From contig NZ_LR134365.1 of assembly GCF_900637305.1 (NCBI RefSeq), forward strand, positions 923,501 through 987,500: a stretch of 64,000 bases of DNA, written 5' to 3'. A program made the translations under genes and the position numbers. The notes beneath the pieces were generated by a model. The model was not told the DNA's origin and did not search any database. It saw only the letters and a list, made by a program, of their open reading frames with translations. Numbering within the stretch: position 1 is the stretch's first letter; every line of letters begins with the position of its first letter. Of this stretch, positions 1 to 8,910 are shown one piece after another. This DNA comes from Cardiobacterium hominis. Lineage in GTDB: Bacteria > Pseudomonadota > Gammaproteobacteria > Cardiobacteriales > Cardiobacteriaceae.

Positions 1-1
1 G

Positions 2-592
2 GGGCTTGAGCGCAAGAATGTCTTTGCCCTGCTCGACGTGCCACATTTCCGCGAAATCAACGGCGCGCGCGAATGGAACTATATTCTGCAACGCCCGGAA
101 TATACGCGGGAAAATCAGGCGGTCTGCCATTTGAAGCTGATTTATAGCGACGATGACCGCATCGCCGCGATGTACTGGTTGCCAGAGGATTGCGCTACGG
201 TGTATGGCGAACCCGCCGCGCCGTACCGCCTTGCCGCCGATGCGCTTTTTGCCTTCGATACCGCGACGCTGCGTCCGGAAGCAGACCGGGCGCTTGCCGA
301 CCTGCTGGCGAAAGTGCGCGCGCATGGCGATACGGGTGAGGTGCGCGTGGATGGCTTTACCGACCGCTTGGGGAGCGCCACCTATAACCGCGAGCTGTCG
401 CAGGCGCGGGCAGATGCGGTGAAAAATTATTTGGTGCGTGGCGGCATTGCCGCCAGCCGCATCCGCGCTGCCGGGCTGGGTAGCAGTCAGCCGCTTGCGC
501 ATTGTGCGGACAGTCTGCCGCGCGGCGAGCTCATCGCCTGTCTGCAACCCGACCGCCGCGTGGAAGTCACAGTCAGTAGCGCAGCGCGTTAA
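2..592 (+). CDS. OmpA-family lipoprotein, 5' end outside window
   Basis: The reading frame is open from base 2, so the start and any signal peptide lie upstream. The first ~65 visible residues resemble the SmpA/OmlA (BamE-like) fold, with VFALLDVPHF and a YWLPEDC ending. An OmpA C-terminal peptidoglycan-binding domain follows, seen as FAFDTATLRPEADRAL, then VDGFTDRLGS and an NRELSQARADAVKNYL helix. Proteins with this pairing are outer-membrane lipoproteins that bind peptidoglycan. The next gene, also a lipoprotein, starts about 100 bases downstream behind its own promoter-like sequence. Family assignment is solid; the exact role is unknown. Confidence 0.8.
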   Translation, partial: GLERKNVFALLDVPHFREINGAREWNYILQRPEYTRENQAVCHLKLIYSDDDRIAAMYWLPEDCATVYGEPAAPYRLAADALFAFDTATLRPEADRALADLLAKVRAHGDTGEVRVDGFTDRLGSATYNRELSQARADAVKNYLVRGGIAASRIRAAGLGSSQPLAHCADSLPRGELIACLQPDRRVEVTVSSAAR

Positions 593-634
593 AAATTTCT
601 GGAAAAAGTATGGTTTTCCAATGACTTGAACGGC

Positions 635-640
635 TATAAT
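635..640 (+). promoter_or_regulatory. Candidate -10 box for the 689 lipoprotein gene
   Basis: A perfect TATAAT stands about 49 bases before the start codon. No good -35 hexamer is found 17 bases upstream; the TTGAAC at 626-631 is too close to serve. This is a candidate only. Confidence 0.4.
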
Positions 641-688
641 TCGCCGCCTTAAAACCCCTCAATCCCTTCAAACAATGGAGCTTTTCTT

Positions 689-1195
689 ATGAAGAAATAC
701 AAAAACGGCGCGCTGGCGCTGGCGCTGGTGCTTGCCGTCTCGCTCAGCGCTTGCGGCATCAACCACGGCGACCGCATGGATTACAACCTGATTAATTCCA
801 TCCAGCGTGGCGTGACGACTGAAGCGCAAATCCGCTCGATGTTCGGCGAGCCGGTTTCCGTGCAAACCAACCAGAAGCTCGGCATCAAGAAGCTGGTCTA
901 TGCCTACCGCAACGATGACAGCATGAAGAAATCCGCAGCCGGTCTCGGCGGCGCGCTGCTCGGTGGCCTGCTCGGCAGCCAGATTGGCGGCGGCACTGGC
1001 GAAGCGATTGCGACCGGCGTCGGCGGCGCGGCGGGCGGCCTGATTGGCGACAATATGGTTACCGCACGCGAGGAATCGCAAATGCTGGAAGTCGATATTT
1101 CACTTGCTACCGGCAAGGTCAGCGACTACAACTTCACCGAAGAGAAAAACCGCACGCAAAGCTGGGGCGTCAACAAAGGCGTTTCTCCGCTCTAA
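689..1195 (+). CDS. Lipoprotein with glycine-zipper domain
   Basis: The 168-residue protein begins with a lipoprotein signal peptide whose lipobox ends LSAC, with the acylated cysteine at residue 22. Residues ~30-75 (NLINSIQRGVTTEAQIRSMF) look like a short BamE/SmpA-type domain. Residues ~85-120 are a glycine-zipper stretch (GGALLGGLLGSQIGGGTG), typical of small envelope proteins that pack against membranes. GGAG lies just before the ATG. A strong terminator follows, so it is probably a single-gene transcript. Function is unknown beyond being an envelope lipoprotein. Confidence 0.75.
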   Translation: MKKYKNGALALALVLAVSLSACGINHGDRMDYNLINSIQRGVTTEAQIRSMFGEPVSVQTNQKLGIKKLVYAYRNDDSMKKSAAGLGGALLGGLLGSQIGGGTGEAIATGVGGAAGGLIGDNMVTAREESQMLEVDISLATGKVSDYNFTEEKNRTQSWGVNKGVSPL

Positions 1196-1210
1196 TCCGC
1201 TTGCGGATAG

Positions 1211-1244
1211 AAAAAAAACCGGACTGCACAGTCCGGTTTTTTTT
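1211..1244. terminator. Bidirectional rho-independent terminator
   Basis: A perfect 7-bp stem CCGGACT/AGTCCGG (1219-1225, 1230-1236) with a 4-base loop has eight A before it and eight T after it. It can end both the lipoprotein gene (+) and ung (-). Confidence 0.9.
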
Positions 1245-1263
1245 GTGGGCGAGGGCAGGGCGC

Positions 1264-1962
1264 TTAAATCTGCCAGTTAATCGGTGCTTCGCCGCGCGCT
1301 TCCAGAATCTGGTTGGCGCTCAGGAAGTGTGAGCAGCCGATGAAACCGTTGCCTGCCAGCGGCGAGGGGTGGACGGAGGTGAGGATGTAGTGTTTGTCGG
1401 CGTCAATGAGGCGGATTTTTTCTTTGGCGAAGTTGCCCCAGAGCATGAAGATGAGGTCGCTACGTTCGCGTGAGAGCTGCTCGATGACGGCGTTGGTAAA
1501 GAGTTGCCAGCCGATGCGGCTGTGGCTGCCTGCTTTGCCGCGTTCGACGGTCAGGCTGGCGTTGAGCAGCAGTACGCCCTGATCGGCCCAGGCGCTGAGG
1601 TCGCCGTGGTTGGGGATGGTGAAGCCGGGGATGCTGCGCGCCAGTTCTTTGTAGATGTTTTGTAGTGAGGGCGGGATGCGCACGCCTTGCGGCACGGAGA
1701 AGGACAGTCCCATCGCCTGCCCCGGCTGGTGGTAGGGGTCTTGTCCCAGGATGACGACGCGCACGCGGTCGTAAGGGGTGCGGTTGAAGGCGTTGAAGAT
1801 GAGTTTGCCTGGCGGATAGATGGGGATGTGTGCGTCTTTGGCGTCTATCAGGATTTGTTTGATGCGGGCAAAGTAGGGTTTGGTAAATTCGTCGTAGAGG
1901 GCGGTTTTCCAACCGGTTTCGATTTGGACGTCGTCAGGGTTTATTGTGATTTCAGAGCTCAT
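1264..1962 (-). CDS. ung: Uracil-DNA glycosylase
   Basis: The 232-residue protein removes uracil from DNA in base excision repair. The family-1 active-site motif GQDPYH is at residues 73-78 (catalytic Asp75), and HPSPL near residue 198 is the DNA-intercalation loop. Length matches the family. The ATG at 1962 (MSSEITINPD) is preferred over an in-frame ATG further upstream, because the extra 19 residues do not look conserved. It converges on the lipoprotein gene at the shared terminator. Confidence 0.95.
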   Translation of the reverse strand: MSSEITINPDDVQIETGWKTALYDEFTKPYFARIKQILIDAKDAHIPIYPPGKLIFNAFNRTPYDRVRVVILGQDPYHQPGQAMGLSFSVPQGVRIPPSLQNIYKELARSIPGFTIPNHGDLSAWADQGVLLLNASLTVERGKAGSHSRIGWQLFTNAVIEQLSRERSDLIFMLWGNFAKEKIRLIDADKHYILTSVHPSPLAGNGFIGCSHFLSANQILEARGEAPINWQI

Positions 1963-2121
1963 GTTTTTCTTGTGGAATGGTAAGAAATGCAGGGCGCGAT
2001 TGTGCCACACGCCCCGCACGCTGGCAAAGGGTTTGCGGCGGTTTGGACGCGGTGGTGGCGGGGTTTCGGCAACCCATGCAACGCCGTACAGCGTTTATCA
2101 ATGAAGCGGTACCGGAGGCGC

Positions 2122-3255
2122 TTAAATCTGCCCGCCCAACGCCAGTACGGCTGCGATTTGTCGCGCGGTGCGTTCGAGGTTTTCGCCGCCTTGGGCGAGG
2201 GTTTTGTCCAGCGGGGCGAGGGCTGCGATGGAGGGGAAGATGGCGGTGAAGCCTTCGTCGGTGAGGGTTTCGGCGCCCGCGCCGAGGACGCCAGCGATGG
2301 CTATCACGGGTACGCCGTGTTGTTGGGCGAGGCGCAGGACGCCAAGCGGGACTTTGCCGAGGCGGGTTTGGCCGTCCAAGCGGCCTTCGCCGGTGATGAC
2401 GAGGTCGGCGTCCTGGAGCGCTGCGGCCAAGCCTGCAGCCTGCATGACGAGGCCGATGCCGGAGGTGAGGCGGGCGCCGAGGAGTGCCAATGCGTAACCC
2501 AGTCCGCCGGCCGCGCCTGCGCCGGGTTGTTCGCGCTGGTCGGGCAGACCGCTGGCGGTGAGGACGGCGGCGTAGTGGGCAAGCGCCGCGTCCAGTTTGG
2601 CGACGGCGGCGGCATCCGCGCCTTTTTGCGGGCCGAAGATGGCGCTGGCGCCGTTTGTGCCGCAGAGCGGGTTGTTGACGTCGCAGGCGACGTCGAGGGT
2701 GACGGTTTGTAGTGCCGGATGCAGGCCGCTGAAATCGGCATGGTGGAGGCGGGCCAGTGCGGCGCCGCCGCGCGGCAGTTCGTGGCCGTTTGCATCGTAC
2801 AGGTGCGCGCCGAGTGCTTGTAGCATACCGGCGCCGCCGTCGTTGGTGGCGCTGCCGCCGATGCCGAGGATGATGTGGCGGCTGCCGTGGTCAAGTGCGT
2901 GGCAGAGCATTTCGCCGACGCCGTAGGTGCTGGTGTGGCGCGGGTTGCGTTCGGAGGGGGTGAGGCGGTGTAGTCCCGCCGCTTCTGCCATTTCCATGAC
3001 GGCGCTGCCGTCCGGCAGGCGGCCGTAGCAGGCGGTGATGGCGCGGCCGAGCGGGTCTTGTACGGTGATGTTTTGCCAGTCGCCGCCACGGGCGGCGACC
3101 AGCGCGGCGGTGGTGCCTTCGCCGCCGTCCGCCATCGGCAGGATGCGGCAGTCGGCGTGCGGATAGATGGCGCGGAAGCCGCGGGCGACGGCGGCGCAGG
3201 CGTCGGCAGCGCTGAGGCTTTCTTTGTAGGAGTCGAGGGCGATGACGAGGTTCAT
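2122..3255 (-). CDS. glxK: Glycerate kinase, GarK/GlxK type
   Basis: The 377-residue protein starts MNLVIALDSYKESLSA and contains MADGGEGTTAAL and GGSATNDGGAGMLQALG, signatures of the glycerate kinase 1 family, which phosphorylates D-glycerate with ATP. It is the last gene of a minus-strand run with the acetyltransferase (72 bases upstream) and the exported protein at 4568. A GntP-type permease lies just beyond on the same strand and might supply a sugar-acid substrate; that link is inference. The choice between the names garK and glxK is not resolved. Confidence 0.92.
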   Translation of the reverse strand: MNLVIALDSYKESLSAADACAAVARGFRAIYPHADCRILPMADGGEGTTAALVAARGGDWQNITVQDPLGRAITACYGRLPDGSAVMEMAEAAGLHRLTPSERNPRHTSTYGVGEMLCHALDHGSRHIILGIGGSATNDGGAGMLQALGAHLYDANGHELPRGGAALARLHHADFSGLHPALQTVTLDVACDVNNPLCGTNGASAIFGPQKGADAAAVAKLDAALAHYAAVLTASGLPDQREQPGAGAAGGLGYALALLGARLTSGIGLVMQAAGLAAALQDADLVITGEGRLDGQTRLGKVPLGVLRLAQQHGVPVIAIAGVLGAGAETLTDEGFTAIFPSIAALAPLDKTLAQGGENLERTARQIAAVLALGGQI

Positions 3256-3327
3256 GGGAGGCTCCGGTTGGTTGGGCGTGGAAGGGGGTTGTAATTGGAG
3301 CGGTTCCGGGCGGCGGTTTTCCCGCCG

Positions 3328-3780
3328 TTATGGCAGTTTTTTGTGGTAGAGGTAATCGCGGTCGTGGATGCCTTCGTCTGTGGTTTCTTGCAGGGTGTAG
3401 CCGTATTTTTCGTAGAGGCCGTGGTGTTGTGTGGCGAGGTACACCGTGTTGTCACCGCGTTCGCGCAAGCGTTGTTCCAGGTGCTCGATGATTTTTCCGG
3501 ACAGCCGCTGTCCCCGTGCCTTGGGGTCGATGTAGAGGAATGATATCCACGGTTTGAGTTGCGGGCGCGGCAGGTAGTCTTGCTCGGTAATCGCGCCGAA
3601 GCCGATGATTTTTCCGTCGGCTTCGGCAATGTGTAATTCGGCGCTTTCGCCGTAGGTGGCGGTAAAGGCGCCGCGCCTGAGGAGTTCCGCCAGGTGTTTT
3701 CCCGCGCCCCATTCGATGTGTTCTAGGTAGGCGATGAGGTGTTCCGGGTGTTTTTGTTGTCGGTATTCGCTGATTTTCAT
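3328..3780 (-). CDS. GNAT-family N-acetyltransferase
   Basis: This 150-residue protein has a C-terminal half typical of acetyl-CoA-dependent GNAT enzymes: FLYIDPKARGQRLSGKIIEH (beta4 and the pyrophosphate-binding loop) and HHGLYEKYGYTL near the end. Substrate is unknown. The ATG overlaps the stop of the upstream gene as ATGA (3777-3780), so the two are translationally coupled. The longer in-frame extension upstream would read through that gene and is rejected. Confidence 0.85.
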   Translation of the reverse strand: MKISEYRQQKHPEHLIAYLEHIEWGAGKHLAELLRRGAFTATYGESAELHIAEADGKIIGFGAITEQDYLPRPQLKPWISFLYIDPKARGQRLSGKIIEHLEQRLRERGDNTVYLATQHHGLYEKYGYTLQETTDEGIHDRDYLYHKKLP

Positions 3781-4568
3781 CGTGGCTCTTTTTCGCGCAG
3801 GATTTGCAGGATGCGTTCGCGTTGGGCGGGGGTGAGGTTTTCCAGCTGGCGCAGGATGTCTGTCTCGGTGTTTGTGTCGGGGCGGACGGCGATGCGCGGC
3901 GGGGTCGCCTGCCATTTTTGGTAGTCGTCGCGGTACGGCGCGCCGAGTTTTTCGAGCAGGCCGGCGATTTCGGCGTGACGCGCGGGGTCAAGCGCACCGC
4001 GTGCGAGGGTTTCGTTGATGAGGCGGTGGGCGGCGGCTTCGCGCGCGGCATCAGGGCTGCCCAGTTGGCGGTCGGCATAGACGAGTTTGAGGGTATCGAG
4101 CAGGAGAGCGCCGTTGTTACTCGCGCTGCGGCTGCCGTCGCGGCCGGCAAAGAGGTTCAGGATGCTGTCGAGGGTGAAGCCGTCCGGCTGTTTTTCCAGT
4201 TCGCGCAGGGTGTTCAGCGCGCGCACGAAGTCGATGGTGCGGCTTTCGCCGCGCCGGTCTTGCAGGTCGTTGAGCAGGGTGGCGATGCGGTCGCTGTCGA
4301 GGCTGCCGTCTGCTTTGGTGATGTCCCGCAGTCCCTGCTGGAGTTGCTGGACGTTGGCTTCGAGGCGGACGAGGTCTTCGTGGCTCAGGCGTTCTCCGCC
4401 AAAGGGGTGACCGCTGCGGTCGGCCGCATCAGCCGCGCCTTCGTAAGCGCCGATGAGGATGTGGACGAGGTCGGCGGGCTGGATGTCGTCGCGCGTGTTG
4501 TCGGCGGCGATGGCGGGCAGGCAGGCGAGGGCAAGGGCGCAACAGGCGGTGTGCAGGGGACGGGTCAT
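3777..4568 (-). CDS. Exported protein of unknown function
   Basis: The 263-residue product begins with a Sec signal peptide (MTRPLHTACCALALACLPAIA, cleavage near residue 22). The mature part is hydrophilic and helix-rich, with VQQLQQGLRDITKADGSLDS and RQLENLTPAQRERILQILRE. Length and layout recall HflD-type proteins, but the signal peptide and lack of clear motifs argue against a firm name. It leads the minus-strand run with the GNAT and glycerate kinase genes and overlaps the former by four bases. Confidence 0.6.
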   Translation of the reverse strand: MTRPLHTACCALALACLPAIAADNTRDDIQPADLVHILIGAYEGAADAADRSGHPFGGERLSHEDLVRLEANVQQLQQGLRDITKADGSLDSDRIATLLNDLQDRRGESRTIDFVRALNTLRELEKQPDGFTLDSILNLFAGRDGSRSASNNGALLLDTLKLVYADRQLGSPDAAREAAAHRLINETLARGALDPARHAEIAGLLEKLGAPYRDDYQKWQATPPRIAVRPDTNTETDILRQLENLTPAQRERILQILREKEPR

Positions 4569-4627
4569 GCGGTTCTCCGGTATGAGGGTTGCGCGGCATT
4601 ATAGGCGATCGCCTGTGCTGTCGGGGT

Positions 4628-4720
4628 TAAGAGCCTGTTCGAATTCTCCCGCCCTCGCAGGGCGAAGCCCGCAGCGGGGGAGGGGCGGGGAGGGGGTGAG
4701 TGTATTGTTTATGATCTGAA
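4628..4720. repeat. Fragment of the 190-bp dispersed element family
   Basis: The segment begins GAGCCTGTTCGAATTC and carries the GC-rich core GCAGGGCGAAGCCCGCAGCG flanked by C-rich and G-rich runs. The same core occurs in both elements at 11233-11608. Only one end is recognisable here, so it is a truncated or diverged copy. Confidence 0.6.
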
Positions 4721-4741
4721 ATTCCGGTTTGTTTAAGGCGT

Positions 4742-4780
4742 GGTTTACATACACCTGAGCGCTCAAGGTGTATGTAAACC
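4742..4780. repeat. Dispersed palindrome (GAGCGCTC family), copy 1
   Basis: Perfect 14-bp arms GGTTTACATACACC and GGTGTATGTAAACC flank a TGAGCGCTCA centre. The palindrome ends about 11 bases beyond the gntP-family stop codon. It lacks a T-run, so it is not a standard terminator. Related copies lie at 11194, 14238, 41376 and 44245. Confidence 0.85.
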
Positions 4781-4791
4781 GGTTGGCTGCG

Positions 4792-6141
4792 CTACAGCAT
4801 CACCCACGCCAACAGCCAAATCCAGAAGATGCCGCTGATGCCTTGGATAGCGGTGGCGGCAGTTTGCGTGCGGTAGCCCTGGCCGACGCTCATCCGGCTG
4901 AACTGGGTAACGACCCAGAAGAAGCTGTCGTTGGCATGCGAAACGGTCATCGCGCCCGCGCCAATCGCCATCAGGCAGAGGACGCGCCCCATTTCGCTGT
5001 CCAGCCCCATTTGACCGAGCAGCGGCGCGACGATGCTGGAGGCGGTGACGAGGGCGACGGTCGTCGAACCTTGCGCCGATTTAAGCGCGGCGGCGACGAT
5101 GAACGGCATGAAAATGCCGACCCCGCTGCTGCTCAGGGCGCTGCCAAGATAACTGCTGACCGGCGTTTCCTTGAGAATCGCGCCGAAAGCGCCGCCCGCG
5201 CCGGTAATCAGCAAAATGGGCGCGGAAACCGTCAGGCCGTTGCCGATGATGGCGCTGATGCGCGCGGTCTTATCCTCGCCACGGATGAGGGTGAAAGAAA
5301 GAAAAGTGCCGATGAGCAGGGCGTTGAGCGGCGTGCCGAAGAAGTTGAACACCTGTGCGGCCGCGCCGTCGCCGAACGGATGCGTCGGGAAAGCGGCGAC
5401 CGAGCCGAGACAAATGAGCACAATCGGCACGACAATCGGCATGAACGCCAGCGCGGGCGGCAGCGGCTCGCCATAACCGTCACGGATGGCTTGCGCGCGG
5501 GCATCATCGGCAGGATTGCTGACCAGACCATCCGGCTGCTCATGCAAAAAGCGGTTCGCCCACAGCCAGCCCGCGACAATCGGCACGACGGCAACGAGCA
5601 GCCCCACACCAATCACCAGACCAAGCTGATCACTCAAATCCAAATTGCCCGCGGCAGAAATCGGCCCTGGCGTCGGCGGCACGAACGTATGCGTCGCGTA
5701 CAGCCCCGTCGCCAGCGCGACACTCATCGCCACCGACGACACCTTCATCCGCGCCGCCAGCGACTCCTTCAAAGAATGCAAAATAACGAAGCCGGAATCA
5801 CAAAAAACCGGAATAGAAACCATCGCGCCGACAATACTCATCGCCAGCGTCGGAAACCTCGGCCCGATAAACCGCACCACCGTTTCCGCCATCACCAGCG
5901 CCGCCCCCGTTTTCTCCAGCACCAGACCAATAATCGTGCCGAGGACAATCACCAGCCCAATCGAGCCGAGAATACCGCCGAACCCCGTGCCAATCGTTTT
6001 GGCAATCCCCGCAGCAGGCAGACCATAACAAAAAGCCGTAAGAAAACAGGCGAGAATCAAGACAAGAAAAGGATGCCATTTCAACCTGGCAGTGGCCAAG
6101 ACAATAAAGACTATGACCAACAATAACCACAGAACGATCAT
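4792..6141 (-). CDS. GntP-family sugar-acid permease
   Basis: This 449-residue inner-membrane protein has 12 or more hydrophobic segments and GntP-family features such as SIPVFCDSGFVILHSLK and THTFVPPTPGPISAAGNL. The family imports gluconate and related acids by proton symport. Substrate cannot be told from sequence. With glycerate kinase on the same strand ~1.5 kb away, glycerate or an aldonate is a reasonable guess. The palindromic repeat copy 1 sits directly after the stop. Confidence 0.88.
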   Translation of the reverse strand: MIVLWLLLVIVFIVLATARLKWHPFLVLILACFLTAFCYGLPAAGIAKTIGTGFGGILGSIGLVIVLGTIIGLVLEKTGAALVMAETVVRFIGPRFPTLAMSIVGAMVSIPVFCDSGFVILHSLKESLAARMKVSSVAMSVALATGLYATHTFVPPTPGPISAAGNLDLSDQLGLVIGVGLLVAVVPIVAGWLWANRFLHEQPDGLVSNPADDARAQAIRDGYGEPLPPALAFMPIVVPIVLICLGSVAAFPTHPFGDGAAAQVFNFFGTPLNALLIGTFLSFTLIRGEDKTARISAIIGNGLTVSAPILLITGAGGAFGAILKETPVSSYLGSALSSSGVGIFMPFIVAAALKSAQGSTTVALVTASSIVAPLLGQMGLDSEMGRVLCLMAIGAGAMTVSHANDSFFWVVTQFSRMSVGQGYRTQTAATAIQGISGIFWIWLLAWVML

Positions 6142-6368
6142 AAAAGCCTCCCATGTGAAAAACTGGACACATTATCCTCGCGCACACACAGAAGAACAAC
6201 AGAAAAACACAAAACCACAAAACCAAAAAAAAACATCAGGATATACCCACATCCGAACACCCAACCCGCATACCAAAACCACCCGCCGTGAAAAAAAAGG
6301 AAACAGCATAAAATACAAGCGGGAAGTGTATACTTGCGCCTCATTTTTGCCCGAACAGAGAACAACCA

Positions 6369-7793
6369 ATGCGACTGATCCCCCTGATAACCCTAACCTT
6401 ATTCAGCAGCATAGCCGTGGCGCAGAACGTCCCGCCCGCGCCAGTACGTGACACCGCCACGCCGGACGAAAAACTGCCCGACACCGCCGAACGCGCCGCC
6501 GCCGACAAAAACCAGGCGCGCCAACAAAACGCCCAAGTCCTGCAAGTCACCGAAGCCGAACTGCTCGCCGACCCGCCGCTGCTCGCCAACGCCCTCGACA
6601 GCGCCATCATCAACGGCGACGCCGACGCCGTCGCCATGCTATTGCCCATCTACCGCAAACTGCCCGCCGACAAACAAGACAAAATGCTGCTGCGCTTTGG
6701 CGAAGCCATGAAAGCGCGCGCCGACGGCGACCTCAGCCGCGCCATCGCCCGCCTGCGCGAAATGATTGCCGAAGACCCCAGCCTGCAACCCGTGCGCCTG
6801 CACCTTGCCATGGCACTACTCGCCGACCATCAGGACGAAGCCGCGCGCACCCAGCTCGAAAAACTGCGCTCGGACGAACTGCCGGAAGACATCCGCAACA
6901 TCGTCAGCCAAGCGCTGGATACCCTGCGCGAACGCCAAAGCTGGACCTTCAACGCCAGCGGCTACTACCGCCACGACAAAAACATCAACGACGCGCCGCG
7001 CCAACGCGAACGCCAAGTCGGCAACGGCAAATGGACCTTCCCCGAACGCAAAAGCGCGCACGGCGTACACTTCGACGTCTCCGCCGAACGCCGCATCCCC
7101 ATCCACAACGGCTTCTACGGCCAAGTAGAAGCGGGCATCAATGGCGACTGGTTCTGGGACGCGCACAACTTCGACGACTTCCGCCTGCGCACCGGCGCTG
7201 GCGTAGGCTGGCAAAACTCGCGCTGGGACATCAGCCTCACCCCCTTCATCCAGCGCCGCATCTACTCCAACAAAGGCTACTCCACCAACTTCGGCACCGA
7301 CGCCAACATCTCCTACTGGCTCACCCCGCGCTGGCGCCTGAGCAGCTCGATGCAGGCCATGCACAAAAACCACGACACCCGCCGCTGGCTGAACGGCAAC
7401 CAATACTACGGCAGCCTGAACGTCCTCTTTGCGCCGAACGCGCGCCAATACTGGTTCGCCGGAGCGAACGCCATGCGCAGCCAGGCAAGAGACAGCTCGG
7501 ACGCCTTCAAACGCTACGGCATCAGCGCCGGCTGGGGACAAGAATGGGGCTGGGGCATGTCCAGCCGCCTGAGCGGCAACTTTGCCTACCGTCCGTATGA
7601 CAGCAAAGACTTCTTCGGCATCGTGCGCAAAGACCACGAATACGGCGCCACCCTCAGCCTCTGGAACCGCAACCTCTACTTCTGGGGCATCACCCCGCGC
7701 CTGACCTTCTCCTGGGACAAAACCAAGAGCAACCACTTCTATTACGACAACCACAATATGGATGTCTATCTGGAGTTTAGTAAGTCATTTTGA
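6369..7793 (+). CDS. Surface lipoprotein assembly modifier (Slam, DUF560)
   Basis: The 474-residue protein has a signal peptide (cleavage after ~residue 18, AVA-Q), then a periplasmic helical TPR-like part to ~residue 190 (AIARLREMIAEDPSLQPVRL). A C-terminal beta-barrel follows, from SWTFNASGYYRHDKNINDAP to the terminal LEFSKSF, with the final Phe usual for barrels. Slam proteins move certain lipoproteins to the cell surface. In known systems the client lipoprotein is usually adjacent; none is seen here. A terminator follows the stop closely. The 230-base AT-rich stretch before it carries TATACT at about 6336, a possible -10. Confidence 0.85.
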   Translation: MRLIPLITLTLFSSIAVAQNVPPAPVRDTATPDEKLPDTAERAAADKNQARQQNAQVLQVTEAELLADPPLLANALDSAIINGDADAVAMLLPIYRKLPADKQDKMLLRFGEAMKARADGDLSRAIARLREMIAEDPSLQPVRLHLAMALLADHQDEAARTQLEKLRSDELPEDIRNIVSQALDTLRERQSWTFNASGYYRHDKNINDAPRQRERQVGNGKWTFPERKSAHGVHFDVSAERRIPIHNGFYGQVEAGINGDWFWDAHNFDDFRLRTGAGVGWQNSRWDISLTPFIQRRIYSNKGYSTNFGTDANISYWLTPRWRLSSSMQAMHKNHDTRRWLNGNQYYGSLNVLFAPNARQYWFAGANAMRSQARDSSDAFKRYGISAGWGQEWGWGMSSRLSGNFAYRPYDSKDFFGIVRKDHEYGATLSLWNRNLYFWGITPRLTFSWDKTKSNHFYYDNHNMDVYLEFSKSF

Positions 7794-7801
7794 GGATAGA
7801 G

Positions 7802-7827
7802 AAACAGCGCCGGATGGCGCTGTTTTT
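7802..7827 (+). terminator. Rho-independent terminator after the Slam gene
   Basis: The stem AAACAGCGCC/GGCGCTGTTT (7802-7811, 7816-7825) has a 4-base loop and runs into T's. It separates the Slam gene from the RelA/SpoT gene, whose start lies 28 bases beyond. Confidence 0.85.
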
Positions 7828-7854
7828 AAACATTGTGAAAAAGTTGGTATTCAT

Positions 7855-8910
7855 ATGAATTTACATGGAAGAAAATATTCTAAAGAACAGATTAATAGAA
7901 GTGGCTCTTATCTAGCTCAAAAAGATATTAATTTGGTTGATGAAATTGAGCTGGATAATCACTGGGAGGTGTTTAATTATTGGAGATCATTACATGCGTA
8001 TGTAATGAATGTTATATATGTAAATTTAAAGTGGCGGGTATCTAAAATGGATATAACAAGTGTTATAATTGCCCAACGTCTTAAAAGAGCCCCATCTATA
8101 CTAAGTAAGCTAAATCGTTTTCCTAAAATGCAATTGTCTAGAATGCAAGATATTGCTGGGGTTAGAATTATTGTTAAAGATATTCCAGACATTTATAAGG
8201 TTAGAGATAATATTTACAAACAGTTTCCCCATGATATTTATCATGAAAAAAATTACATTAATGAGCCTAAGTCTGACGGTTATAGAAGTTTACACATAAC
8301 TTTTAAAGTAGACAATCTGACAAAAACAGAATTTAATGGATTGAATGTTGAGTTGCAAATAAGGACAAAATTGCAACATCAATGGGCTACAGCTGTTGAA
8401 ATCATAGGATTATATAAGAAAGAATCATATAAATCAGGCTTGGGAGATGATAAGACTAGAGAATTTTTATGTCTATGTAGCAATCTGTTTGCAATAAGCG
8501 AAAATACACCAATTGATGAAAAATATCATAATAAAAATAAAAATGATTTGTGCAAGGATCTAAAAAAGTTAAATGAAGAGTTAAAGGTGCTTGACTATTT
8601 AAGTGGGTTAACAGTTTTTGCGGATAAACAAAAGCAAATAATAAAAAATAAAAAAATCAAATTTTGTTTAATCTTACTAAAGTTAGATGAAAGAAGACTA
8701 AATGTAAGCCCTTTTGACAATATAGAGGAAGCAAAGAAATCATATGCTATCTTAGAAAAGGAAATTGCCAAAAGTAAAAAGAATTGGGACGTCGTATTAA
8801 TTTCTATAGACGATATAAAAGCTCTAAAAAAAGCCTATCCAAATTACTATTTAGATTCCAAAGAATTTGTTCAATCAGTTGCGGGGTTTATTAAGAGAGT
8901 AGCATCTTAG
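7855..8910 (+). CDS. RelA/SpoT-domain protein, AT-rich, probably acquired
   Basis: The 351-residue protein has a ppGpp-synthetase-like fold at ~residues 65-190: IIAQRLKRAPSILSKL, then MQDIAGVRIIV (Asp99), PKSDGYRSLHITF (Tyr143 in the G-loop) and VELQIRTKLQHQWATAVE (Glu166, Gln168). These positions match residues used for GTP/ATP binding and pyrophosphate transfer in the family. No HD hydrolase, TGS or ACT domain is present. The last ~150 residues are lysine-rich and unrecognised. ATG at 7855 was chosen because the earlier in-frame start at 7762 would overlap the Slam gene and its terminator. Base composition is far more AT-rich than both neighbours. It may be a small alarmone synthetase or a toxic/defence variant (toxSAS type); sequence alone does not decide. 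Confidence 0.85.
   Translation: MNLHGRKYSKEQINRSGSYLAQKDINLVDEIELDNHWEVFNYWRSLHAYVMNVIYVNLKWRVSKMDITSVIIAQRLKRAPSILSKLNRFPKMQLSRMQDIAGVRIIVKDIPDIYKVRDNIYKQFPHDIYHEKNYINEPKSDGYRSLHITFKVDNLTKTEFNGLNVELQIRTKLQHQWATAVEIIGLYKKESYKSGLGDDKTREFLCLCSNLFAISENTPIDEKYHNKNKNDLCKDLKKLNEELKVLDYLSGLTVFADKQKQIIKNKKIKFCLILLKLDERRLNVSPFDNIEEAKKSYAILEKEIAKSKKNWDVVLISIDDIKALKKAYPNYYLDSKEFVQSVAGFIKRVAS

Noticed and set aside
626..640. TTGAAC and TATAAT as a -35/-10 pair
   Set aside because: Only three bases separate them, far below the required 16-18.
4768..6126. Long plus-strand frame opposite the GntP permease
   Set aside because: Arg/His-rich antisense of a clearly coding gene, a GC-rich codon artefact.
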